A program made the position numbers and the translations under genes. From assembly GCA_035515235.1 (NCBI GenBank), contig DATJBS010000042.1:1-64000 (forward strand): a stretch of 64,000 nucleotides of DNA, given 5' to 3'. Of this stretch, positions 52,670 through 60,878 are shown one piece after another (the stretch's first letter is position 1; each line of letters starts with the position of its first letter). A model generated the notes under the pieces. It did no database searches. It saw only the letters and a list, made by a program, of their open reading frames with translations, and was not told the origin of the DNA. Origin of the DNA: JAMLHH01 sp035515235 (lineage in GTDB: Bacteria; Bacteroidota; Bacteroidia; Chitinophagales; JADIYW01).

Positions 52670-53296
52670 TTATTTGTTCAAATTCGTTTGAGCTGATTTA
52701 GCCATTTCCAAATGATGTTCTAATACTGGTACAATGCTCTGTAATGTTGATTTCAATTCTGCATTATCAGATTGAAGTACGAGCACATCTTTAACTACTG
52801 TAATTACAGCTTCGTGATACACAACTTCATTGTCAATATAAGCTTTATCAAATCTATCGCCTGAATAAGAATTGAGCATATTAGAAGTGACCTTTTCACC
52901 TTCGATTAATGATCTAGTGACATCATTATCATCGTCAGGAGTTACTCCTAATTTTGTAGTTAAGTCTACAGCGGTTTTGATAATTCCTTCATGATCTTTA
53001 ATCATAGTTTCAGCAAATTTTCTAACCTCTGCATTTTTTGATTTGTCTAAAGCTATTTTACCATATTTTATATCAATTTGATTTGCAACGACTGCTACTG
53101 AAGCGATTTCGGCATCTGTCAATTTTGTTTTAACACTATCTAAGTTTTCTACTGCTGGTTTTGTAACAGGCTCATTAATCATATCATTGTCTGATATTGC
53201 TTTGTCATTTGGATTGTTACAGGCAGTAAATGAAAACATAAATACTAAAGTGATTGCTGCTAATGTCCATGCATTGATTTTTTTTGATACTTTCAT
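52670..53296 (-). CDS. DUF4142 lipoprotein (copy A)
   Basis: The frame opens at 53368, but MKVSKKINAWTLAAITLVFMFSFTAC at 53296 gives a lipoprotein signal, as in the paralogue at 54.2 kb. The DUF4142 domain (about 60-205) is helical, ferritin-like: ASVAVVANQIDIKYGKIALDKSKNAEVRKFAETMIKDHEGI is shared with the paralogue. Function unknown; the fold is related to DUF305/ferritin-like bundles. First gene of a five-gene run to 49876. Confidence 0.9.
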   Translation of the reverse strand: MKVSKKINAWTLAAITLVFMFSFTACNNPNDKAISDNDMINEPVTKPAVENLDSVKTKLTDAEIASVAVVANQIDIKYGKIALDKSKNAEVRKFAETMIKDHEGIIKTAVDLTTKLGVTPDDDNDVTRSLIEGEKVTSNMLNSYSGDRFDKAYIDNEVVYHEAVITVVKDVLVLQSDNAELKSTLQSIVPVLEHHLEMAKSAQTNLNK

Positions 53297-53624
53297 AATT
53301 TTAAATTTATTCGGTTGATAATATATTAAGGGTTTTTGACTTGAAATAATTCGAATGAATGTTCTCAAGTTTTAGATTTAAATTTTTACTTTTTGATGAA
53401 TAAATGTTTCAAACCAATTATTCAATTTAATTCAATTGAATGTCAATTGCTTGAATAGAAGTATTTTTTATTGATAAAAAAGTCTAATAGAAACAAATTA
53501 TTTATGATTTTTATAAAGCTATTACTGACTTAAACATAAAAAGGAGGATACTCATTGTGAATATCCTCCTATATAAAAAGAAAAAAAAGGTTCAGAATTT
53601 AACGCTCTTAAAAGCACTCATATT
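53297..53624. other. Gap of about 330 bases
   Basis: Holds the upstream region of DUF4142 copy A, including minus-strand ATTATCAACCGAATAAAT starting 26 bases before the ATG (shared with copy B), and the terminator of the cupredoxin gene. No gene seen. Confidence 0.6.
53537..53570 (-). terminator. Terminator after the cupredoxin gene
   Basis: AGGAGGATA (53542-53550) pairs with TATCCTCCT (53562-53570) around an 11-base loop; on the minus strand TTTTTATG follows. It separates the sigma/DUF4142-B/cupredoxin group from the five-gene run. Confidence 0.85.
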
Positions 53625-54035
53625 TTAGTCAATTACTTGAATAGAGCCTTTCATGGTCATATGTATAGAACAGAAATAGTCAAAGCTTTGGCTAGGAGTG
53701 TTCTCCCAGGAATCTCCAATTTTCAAGACTCCAGAAGTCCAAGATTTATTGGGATATTCTGAAATGTCATGATCTACTATTCCTTTATTGATCCACACGA
53801 TAGTGTCACCTTTGTGAATTGTTAAATCAGCTGGAGTAAACTGCATTTTCTCTATTACTATAGTATGTTTTGTAATCCCTTCGCTTTCTTGTGGAACTGG
53901 TGGTTCTATGCTTTCTTCTGATTGATGTTGAGTTAACATTTCATCAGAAGGTGAAATTGAAGATTGGCAACCACTCAGTAAAACCATTATGGCGAATGTC
54001 GTTAAAAACTGAAAACAATTGATTGAAGACTTCAT
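53625..54035 (-). CDS. Cupredoxin (plastocyanin/azurin-like) lipoprotein
   Basis: 136 residues. Lipoprotein signal ending LLSGC (residue 23), acidic linker, then a blue-copper domain from residue 54 to the end. The type 1 copper ligands are all present: His89 (IVDHDIS), Cys122, His125 and Met128 (FCSIHMTMKG). A periplasmic one-electron carrier or copper-binding protein. It lies between DUF4142-B and a terminator; a 12-bp inverted repeat flanks the space before its start. Confidence 0.92.
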   Translation of the reverse strand: MKSSINCFQFLTTFAIMVLLSGCQSSISPSDEMLTQHQSEESIEPPVPQESEGITKHTIVIEKMQFTPADLTIHKGDTIVWINKGIVDHDISEYPNKSWTSGVLKIGDSWENTPSQSFDYFCSIHMTMKGSIQVID

Positions 54036-54054
54036 GATAAATATTTTTTTAAAA

Positions 54055-54146
54055 GTTGGTGTAGCAAACTTTATTTATGAAAATTAAAATTATTGCTCAT
54101 GATCAATTAAATTTTATTAATTGGATGAAGAATCTGCTACACCAAC
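54055..54146. repeat. 12-bp perfect inverted repeat around the cupredoxin promoter region
   Basis: GTTGGTGTAGCA (54055-54066) and TGCTACACCAAC (54135-54146) are exact reverse complements 68 bases apart, in the space between DUF4142-B and the cupredoxin gene. Could be a folded leader, a pair of operator half-sites or a small mobile remnant. Confidence 0.7.
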
Positions 54147-54161
54147 AAAAAAGATTTTACT

Positions 54162-54785
54162 TTATTGATTCATGTTGGTCTGAGCCATTTTAGCCATCTC
54201 TAAATGATGCTCTAATAATGGAACGATACTCGTCAATGTTGATTTTAATTCTTCATTGATAGATTGAGGAATTAAGACATCTTTTACTGCAGAAATAACT
54301 GCTTCGTGATAAGCGACTTCATTGTCAATATACGCTCTGTTGAACTCGTCACCTGAAAGTGCGTTCAATTTTTTTGAAGTTTCTTTTTCTCCGTCTTGTA
54401 ATGATTGAGTCAAGAAGTTGTTATTATCAGGAGTAAGATTTAATTTATTAGCTAAATCCACAGCAGTTTTAATAATTCCTTCGTGATCTTTAATCATTGT
54501 CTCTGCAAATTTTCTGACCTCTTCATTTTTTGATTTTACGAGGGCAATTTTTCCATAGTTCACATCGACTTGGTTAGCAGTGACTGCGGCCGAGGCTATT
54601 TGCTTTTCTGTCAGTTTATGTGCTTCATCGAATTCATGAACTGGCGACTCTACAATAGGTTCTTCAATAATTTCATCTTGTGCTAAATTGGAATCAGTTG
54701 GCTGATTACATGCTGTAAATGAAAACACAAAAACAAAAGCTATTGTAGCTAATGTCCATCCGTTGATACTCTTTGATACTCTCAT
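54162..54785 (-). CDS. DUF4142 lipoprotein (copy B)
   Basis: 207 residues; signal MRVSKSINGWTLATIAFVFVFSFTAC with the lipidated cysteine, then a DUF4142 domain: ASAAVTANQVDVNYGKIALVKSKNEEVRKFAETMIKDHEGIIKTAVDLANKLN. About two thirds of residues match copy A, so the two arose by recent duplication. Starts 62 bases after the ECF sigma gene ends. Possibly a membrane-anchored helical-bundle stress protein; function unknown. Confidence 0.9.
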   Translation of the reverse strand: MRVSKSINGWTLATIAFVFVFSFTACNQPTDSNLAQDEIIEEPIVESPVHEFDEAHKLTEKQIASAAVTANQVDVNYGKIALVKSKNEEVRKFAETMIKDHEGIIKTAVDLANKLNLTPDNNNFLTQSLQDGEKETSKKLNALSGDEFNRAYIDNEVAYHEAVISAVKDVLIPQSINEELKSTLTSIVPLLEHHLEMAKMAQTNMNQ

Positions 54786-54846
54786 GATTTTAGTATTTAA
54801 TTGGTTGATAATTCTTGTTTATATTCTAAATTTGTTTTTATTTCAA

Positions 54847-55494
54847 TTAAAATGAGTCGATTTCTTTTAATACTTTTCCTACCATCGGCGTACAATGCAC
54901 TAAATTGAAATCAAACAATTCTGATGGCACGTAGGATTTTTGTATCACTTCTCTCAACATTTTATTTGCACGACTCAATCGCGTTTTGACATTAGACTCA
55001 GTTATTTTTAGCAATTCTGCAGTCTCTGCAACATTCAATTCATTGATCTCTCTCAAAGAAAAAATCATTCTATATTCATGTGGAATCTTACTAAGTGCTT
55101 CTTCAATTATTCTTCCGAGTTCATGGTTTCTAACTAAATGATCCGTTTGATTATTGTCATTAGAGTATAGAGGTTTTGATTGATCGTTAACATCTTTCAT
55201 AACTTCATTTTTATAGCTTGATTTTTGACTTTTTTTGAAACAATTGTTCAACATGATTCTTATAATCCAGGTTTTAAATTGGGCAGTTCCTTTAAACTGA
55301 GCGAGATTTTTATAGGTATCGACAAAAGTGTCTTGCATTAAATCTTGAGTGTCTTCATGATTATAGTTATATGCACGACCTACTTTATATAAATATGGAT
55401 TGAATCTTCTCACGATGATTTCATAGAGCTTTTTATCTCCTTTGAGGATTCTCTCTATAATCTCAACTTCGCTTAATTTTTCAGAATGTTCCAT
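54847..55494 (-). CDS. ECF-type RNA polymerase sigma factor
   Basis: 215 residues. Region 2 (LKGDKKLYEIIVRRFNPYLYKVGRAYNYNHEDTQDLMQDTFVDTYKNL...FKTWIIRIMLNNC) and region 4 (LSKIPHEYRMIFSLREINELNVAETAELLKITESNVKTRLSRANKML) are complete. A short C-terminal tail with FDFNLVHCTPMVGKVLKEI follows, a form known in some ECF groups. No anti-sigma gene is adjacent. It heads the minus-strand cluster of stress-type genes to 49876 and is the likely regulator of at least part of it. Confidence 0.93.
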   Translation of the reverse strand: MEHSEKLSEVEIIERILKGDKKLYEIIVRRFNPYLYKVGRAYNYNHEDTQDLMQDTFVDTYKNLAQFKGTAQFKTWIIRIMLNNCFKKSQKSSYKNEVMKDVNDQSKPLYSNDNNQTDHLVRNHELGRIIEEALSKIPHEYRMIFSLREINELNVAETAELLKITESNVKTRLSRANKMLREVIQKSYVPSELFDFNLVHCTPMVGKVLKEIDSF

Positions 55495-55714
55495 TTCTAA
55501 TGAATGAGTTTTTTAAAATTTATAAAACTGTTATAATTCAACCCATACTATATTAGAGTTAATGAGTGATAAAAAGGTTACAAATAAGAATGAATCTTTT
55601 ATTCAATTTAAATCAATTACTTGCCAATTGCTTGTTTATATATTTTATAATTCATCTTATATGCATATTAGATTTTAAATATTTTGAAAATATTTTTGGA
55701 GAACAGACAAAAAA

Positions 55715-55751
55715 AAGAGGCTATTCTTTACGAACAGCCTCTTCCTTTTTT
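55715..55751. terminator. Bidirectional terminator after the M16 peptidase
   Basis: AAGAGGCT (55715-55722) pairs with AGCCTCTT (55736-55743) around a 13-base loop; A-rich on the left, CCTTTTTTTT on the right. It sits just beyond the M16 peptidase stop and can end that minus-strand transcript. Confidence 0.85.
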
Positions 55752-55763
55752 TTAGAAAAAGAA

Positions 55764-58709
55764 TTATTTTTTCTCTTCTTTTTCTGGACTCATGACTACT
55801 CTGATGAAGTTGTCACCTTTTAAATATTCTTGAATAGCTTTTTGTACTTGAGTTGCTGTTACAGATTGAACATCTTTTACTGCTTTTTCAGCATCTTGAA
55901 TAGGTTCGTTGAATGTGATAGATTCAATGATTTCACCTGCCCAATATCCGTTTTCTTTTATATTGACTTCCATTTCTCTTTTGAAAGTTTCTTTGACTTT
56001 ATTCAGCGTAGCTTCATCAACACCATTTTTCTTGATGTCTTCGATAACTTCCATAGCTGCTTCTTCAATTTCAGCAGCTTTAGATGGGTCAGCATTATAA
56101 GTGATCAATGTAGAGTATTCAGGAGTTGGGATTCTAGAGAAATCGCTAGATACACTCACACCATACACTCCACCTTTGTCTTCACGTAGGTTTTCTCTTA
56201 GTTTGATATTCAATACTCCAGACATTACGTTGAAAATAGTGCTCTCACTTTTAGTCCAATTTTTCTTACCACTATAAAAGAATAAAGCATTGGTTTTAGG
56301 CGCAGCACCCATCGTTATTTCTTTATTGACTTTACCTTTTGCTACTTCTACTTTAGGATCTTTAAATTGTTCTTTTTTACCAGTAGAAGGTAATGAAGCA
56401 ATATACATTTCCACTAAAGGAGCAAGATTTTCATCTTCAACATTTCCTACAATAACAAAATTGAAATCTGCAGCATTGCTGAATCTTTCTTTGTAGAATG
56501 AAATAGCTTTATCAAAACTGATTTTGTCGAAATCTTCAACAGCAGGGAAGCTTCTTCTAGGATTCTTTTGGAAGATGGTTTCTAAAAGTGTTTTTTGGAA
56601 GTAAACCATTGGGTTCGCTAACAAATTAGAATAAAGACCTTTGTTTTTAGCAATATAAGATTGGAAAGTTAAAGAGTCTTTTCTCGGAGCAGTAAAATTC
56701 AAATGAATCAATTGCATTAAAGTTTCTAAATCTTTTGGAGATGCAGATGCATTAATTCCTTCTTCTAATTCTTTAATGAAGGGAGTAGAGCTAACATTTT
56801 TTCCAGCTAAAGCTTTATTTAAACTGCTTTTATCAAACTCGCCAAAACCACTTTCTGTTACCAAAGCAGCAGCGTTAGAGATACTGTAAATATCTTCTAA
56901 TCCGTATAATGAACTTCCTCCAGGGCTAATAGCTTGGATTAAAATTTCATCATTTTTGAAATCTGTAGGTTTGATATAAACTGTTGCACCATTACTTAAA
57001 GTCCATTTTTCTACATCATTTTTCTCATCTTTTGTTTTTTCAATGATTTTTCCAGCAACAGGAGCATTCGGTAATAAATTAGTTTCTACTACTTTTTCTT
57101 CTACAGCTTTCAAATCAGAAGCAGCTACAGACTTTTCTATTTCTAAAATTTCTGCTTTTGTAGGTAAATTGGCGGCATCTTTTTCAGGAGCAGTGATAAT
57201 AACTACTGTATTTTTATGCGTAATCAATTGCTTAATAGTTGCATTGATTTCCTGTGCAGAGATAGTAGGCAATAAGACTTGTATCAACTGATTTTCAATT
57301 TCGATACCAGGCGCAGCTACATTTTCAAGGTAATATTTTACATATTCACTCGCATAATTCGCTGATTCTGTTTTGTCTTTTTCTTTTAAAGCAGTTTCGT
57401 ACCCATTTTGAATTTCTATCACAGCACGGTCAAATTCAGCTTTTGTAACGCCGAATCTTTCTACTCTATATATTTCTTCGTATAAAACCTTAAGCATTTC
57501 TTCAGTATTTTCAGCTGTACCGATAGCTACGGCAGCGAAAGCATCTAAAGTTCTCAATTGGTTTTCATAGCTAGATTGTGCTATAAAGAACGGAGGCTGT
57601 GGTTGTTGTAAGATTTCTCTAAGTCTCTCATTAATGACATTATTGATGATCATTTGTTTGACCATATCTCTAAATCCAATCACGTTATTATTCGAAGAAA
57701 CCGGATGTTTCTCAAAAATCATCGCTTGAGTATAAGGTGCTTCTTTGTCCGTCACGATACTTACTAAAGTCTCTTGGTGAGGAGGGACCTCGTAAGTTTC
57801 CTTTTTTCTCGCATTCGGTACTGTAGGAATAGTAGAAAATCTTTCTATGATTTCTTTTTCCATTTCAGCTACGTCAAAATCTCCTACTAATACTACAGCC
57901 ATCAAATCAGGTCTGTACCAATCAGTATAAAATCTTTTTACCACTATTGGAGCTGCATTATTAATAATCGCAGTATCACCGATAGGTAGTCTTTCTGGAT
58001 ATCTTGAGTTTTTCAGTAATACTGGAAAGAATTCATATTGCATTCTTTGCTGTGGACCTAAAGAACTTCTCCACTCAGATACTACTACCCCTCTTTCTTT
58101 GTCAATTTCTTCTGTAGCAAGTGTCAATCCTGTTGCCCAATCTTCTAAAATTAATAATCCTTTCTCTAAGATTTCAGGTTTGTCAGTAGGCACTTGAAGC
58201 ATGTAAACCGTTTCATCGAAACTTGTGTATGCATTTAAGTGAGGACCAAATTTCACTCCGATACTTTCTACGTAATTTACTAAGTCATTTTTCTCAAAAT
58301 TCTTGCTGCCATTAAAAGCCATATGCTCTAAAAAATGCGCTAAGCCTTTTTGATCATCGTCTTCTTGATTAGAACCTGCATTGACAATAAGACGCATTTC
58401 CATTCTGTTTTCAGGCTTGGAGTTTTTGCGTATGAAATATTGTAAGCCATTGGGTAATGTACCTTGTTTTACATTTGGATCTAGAGGAAGAGCTTGCTGT
58501 CTTGCAGCTGCAATAGCAGGATCTTCAGTTTCTGCATTTTCCTTTTTTACAGTAGACTTAGAGGATTCTACTGGAGTTAGAACTTGTTCCGTATTGTTTT
58601 TCTTCTTTTTGTTTTTCCCACAAGCTTCTGCTACATTTTGGGAAGAGAAAAAAGTAAAAACTACGGCTGCAGTTAAACTCAATACACTTAGTTTTCTAAG
58701 ATGAATCAT
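55764..58709 (-). CDS. M16-family (insulinase/pitrilysin-like) metallopeptidase
   Basis: 981 residues. N-terminal signal with a possible lipobox (AEAC, residue 30) and a low-complexity lysine-rich stretch. The inverted zinc motif HFLEH (His125, Glu128, His129) lies in the first of two M16 halves; the second half (from about 560) lacks it, as usual. It degrades peptides in the periplasm. TAACTTTG (58735-58742, minus) is a likely -7 element. Confidence 0.92.
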   Translation of the reverse strand: MIHLRKLSVLSLTAAVVFTFFSSQNVAEACGKNKKKKNNTEQVLTPVESSKSTVKKENAETEDPAIAAARQQALPLDPNVKQGTLPNGLQYFIRKNSKPENRMEMRLIVNAGSNQEDDDQKGLAHFLEHMAFNGSKNFEKNDLVNYVESIGVKFGPHLNAYTSFDETVYMLQVPTDKPEILEKGLLILEDWATGLTLATEEIDKERGVVVSEWRSSLGPQQRMQYEFFPVLLKNSRYPERLPIGDTAIINNAAPIVVKRFYTDWYRPDLMAVVLVGDFDVAEMEKEIIERFSTIPTVPNARKKETYEVPPHQETLVSIVTDKEAPYTQAMIFEKHPVSSNNNVIGFRDMVKQMIINNVINERLREILQQPQPPFFIAQSSYENQLRTLDAFAAVAIGTAENTEEMLKVLYEEIYRVERFGVTKAEFDRAVIEIQNGYETALKEKDKTESANYASEYVKYYLENVAAPGIEIENQLIQVLLPTISAQEINATIKQLITHKNTVVIITAPEKDAANLPTKAEILEIEKSVAASDLKAVEEKVVETNLLPNAPVAGKIIEKTKDEKNDVEKWTLSNGATVYIKPTDFKNDEILIQAISPGGSSLYGLEDIYSISNAAALVTESGFGEFDKSSLNKALAGKNVSSTPFIKELEEGINASASPKDLETLMQLIHLNFTAPRKDSLTFQSYIAKNKGLYSNLLANPMVYFQKTLLETIFQKNPRRSFPAVEDFDKISFDKAISFYKERFSNAADFNFVIVGNVEDENLAPLVEMYIASLPSTGKKEQFKDPKVEVAKGKVNKEITMGAAPKTNALFFYSGKKNWTKSESTIFNVMSGVLNIKLRENLREDKGGVYGVSVSSDFSRIPTPEYSTLITYNADPSKAAEIEEAAMEVIEDIKKNGVDEATLNKVKETFKREMEVNIKENGYWAGEIIESITFNEPIQDAEKAVKDVQSVTATQVQKAIQEYLKGDNFIRVVMSPEKEEKK

Positions 58710-58734
58710 GTATAGTTATTTAGTTTTTATTTGT

Positions 58735-58742
58735 CAAAGTTA
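58735..58742 (-). promoter_or_regulatory. -7 element of the M16 peptidase gene
   Basis: Minus-strand TAACTTTG fits TAnnTTTG and lies 25 bases before the ATG at 58709. No TTG at the -33 position. Confidence 0.4.
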
Positions 58743-58939
58743 CATTTTTAATGAAATTTCATGTAAAATGCTTTCTAGATAATAGTGCTCTTTAATTTAA
58801 ATAAAGTTAAACATAAGAATGGTTTAATGTAGATTTTTTAAGAATATTCATTGTAGAGGAATGTTTTTCAAAATACTAACAAGTACCTTTATCTTATTCT
58901 TATGATCATTAAACTTTTTGCTCTATGTTGAATTATAGA

Positions 58940-60586
58940 ATGATAAAATATCTCTATGTAATTTTTTGTGTTTGTTTTCTTTCTATTTCTACCATTTCTG
59001 CTCAACCTCAACACAATACTCCTAAGCTGATAGTCAATATAGTAGTAGATCAGATGCGTCAAGATTATCTCTATCGATTTTGGGATTTATACGGAGAGGA
59101 TGGATTCAAAAAGTTAGTCAATAATGGTTATAATTTTTCTAATTGTCATTTTACCTATTTCCCCACTTATACTGCTGCTGGGCATGCAAATATAAGCACA
59201 GGAGCTACACCTTCTGTACATGGAATTGTAGGAAATGATTGGTTTGAAAATCAAGATGGTTCAAAAATGTATTGTGTAAGCGATACAAGTGTAAGCGGTG
59301 TGGGGACTTCAACGAGAGTCGGACAGATGTCACCTAAAAATCTTAAAGCAACTACTTTTGGGGACGAATTAAGACTTGCAAATAATTATCGGTCTAAAGT
59401 TTTTGGAGTTTCTTTAAAGGATAGAGGTGCAATATTGAGTGCTGGACATTTAGCAAATGCCTCATATTGGATGGATTTGAAGGAAGGGAATTTTGTGTCT
59501 TCTACTTATTATATGAAGGACTTGCCAGAATGGGTGAAGGCTTTCAATAATAAGGATTTGGTCACTTCTTATCTTAATCAAACTTGGATACCCTCTGTTT
59601 CTTCGAGTATATTAGAGAAATATACTGACATTGACAATAGTCCTTTTGAAAATATCTTCAAAGGTAAAACCGAAGCTACTTTTCCTTATGATTTGAAAAG
59701 TTTAAGAAAAGAAAATAAGGACAAAGAACTGATAGCTGTCACGCCATTTGGGAATTCCATTTTGCTCAATTTTGTTGAGGAATTGATAAAAAAGGAGCAG
59801 CTAGGCAAGAATTCTGAAAATGTAACAGATGCACTTTATTTGAGCTTTTCTGCTACAGATTATATAGGACATTACTTTGGAATTAGATCAATGGAAGTAG
59901 CAGATACGTATATCAGACTAGATCAAGATATTGCTCATTTAATAAAGTTATTGGAAGAGCAAATCGGTAAAGATGAGTTTGTAATTGTGTTGACTTCTGA
60001 TCATGGAGCTGCTGACAATTCCAATTATTTGAAGTCTAAAAAAATGGATGTCACTTTTTTTAATAGTAATTCCGTCAAAGTAGATTTGAAAGCCCACTTA
60101 GAAGAGAAGTTTGGCGCAGATCTAATAGATGGTTATAAAAACTTACAGATTTATTTGAATCATCCTTTGATGAAAACAATGAATATCGATGAACAAGAAG
60201 TGAAAAGGGAAATCATTGATTTTATGAAATTCCAACCAGGAGTTTTAAAAGTTTTTGCTTCAGAATTATTGAGCAGTGGAAGCATAACAGACCATATCTT
60301 ACAACTATATATGAGAGGTTATTATCCTCAAAGGTGTGGAGATGTAATTATCATGTTGCAGTCAGGATGCTTGGATCAAAGTTGGTCTAATTTGGGAACA
60401 ACCCATGGATCACCTTATACTTACGATACACAAGTGCCACTTTTATTTTATGGTAAAAATATTCCTCAAGGTAGAAGTTCTAATTTAGTACAAGTCAGTC
60501 AGTTAGCTGCCACTCTTTCAGCAATGATAGGGATTAATGCTCCAAGCGGTTGCTCTGTAAATCCTTTATTGGATTATTTTAAATAG
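58940..60586 (+). CDS. PafA-like alkaline phosphatase
   Basis: The ATG at 58940 (MIKYLYVIFCVCFLSISTISAQ) gives a normal signal peptide; 58925 is also possible. Alkaline-phosphatase-superfamily metal sites are present: VDQMRQD (Asp), PTYTAAGHANISTG with the nucleophilic threonine, the aspartate in LSFSATDYIGH and TSDHGA. The PafA-type Asn in GIVGNDW and the Lys/Arg pair in SLKDRGAILSAGH suit a phosphomonoesterase. Periplasmic or secreted; supplies phosphate from organic esters. Single gene. Confidence 0.92.
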   Translation: MIKYLYVIFCVCFLSISTISAQPQHNTPKLIVNIVVDQMRQDYLYRFWDLYGEDGFKKLVNNGYNFSNCHFTYFPTYTAAGHANISTGATPSVHGIVGNDWFENQDGSKMYCVSDTSVSGVGTSTRVGQMSPKNLKATTFGDELRLANNYRSKVFGVSLKDRGAILSAGHLANASYWMDLKEGNFVSSTYYMKDLPEWVKAFNNKDLVTSYLNQTWIPSVSSSILEKYTDIDNSPFENIFKGKTEATFPYDLKSLRKENKDKELIAVTPFGNSILLNFVEELIKKEQLGKNSENVTDALYLSFSATDYIGHYFGIRSMEVADTYIRLDQDIAHLIKLLEEQIGKDEFVIVLTSDHGAADNSNYLKSKKMDVTFFNSNSVKVDLKAHLEEKFGADLIDGYKNLQIYLNHPLMKTMNIDEQEVKREIIDFMKFQPGVLKVFASELLSSGSITDHILQLYMRGYYPQRCGDVIIMLQSGCLDQSWSNLGTTHGSPYTYDTQVPLLFYGKNIPQGRSSNLVQVSQLAATLSAMIGINAPSGCSVNPLLDYFK

Positions 60587-60589
60587 GCT

Positions 60590-60860
60590 GATGAGAGATC
60601 CTGAACCATTGCAGATTCAGTCCGTCTAGTCATTGCGGGCTTGTTCCGCGCAGTCATTGCGGATTCAGTTCGTTTAGTCATTGCGGGCTTGCCCCGTAAT
60701 CTCTTATAGATTCTGAAACGAGTTCAGAATGACGTGGTAGTACAGAATGACAGTGTATTACGTCAATATGGATTAATTCCGTCTAGTCATTGCGGATTTA
60801 GTCCGCAATCTAAGATTCTGAACCAAGTTCAGAATGACTGTCTTTGTAAAAAAACCTAAG
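60590..60860. repeat. Palindromic repeat mosaic (second locus)
   Basis: Contains repeated GTCATTGCGG...CCGC units (about 60633, 60654, 60678, 60786), ATTCTGAAACGAGTTCAGAATGAC-type units (60711-60734, 60813-60837) and related pieces between the PafA gene and the T9SS gene. The same modules occur at 31.7 and 63.2 kb. Confidence 0.85.
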
Positions 60861-60878
60861 ATTCCATGTAGTTAATTC

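Noticed and set aside
55566..55823. Plus-strand 85-codon open frame between the sigma and M16 genes
   Set aside because: Runs through the terminator hairpin and into the M16 gene on the opposite strand; no protein-like features.
60590..60860. CRISPR array
   Set aside because: The units are palindromic mosaics of unequal spacing and order, without regular spacers, and there are no cas genes.
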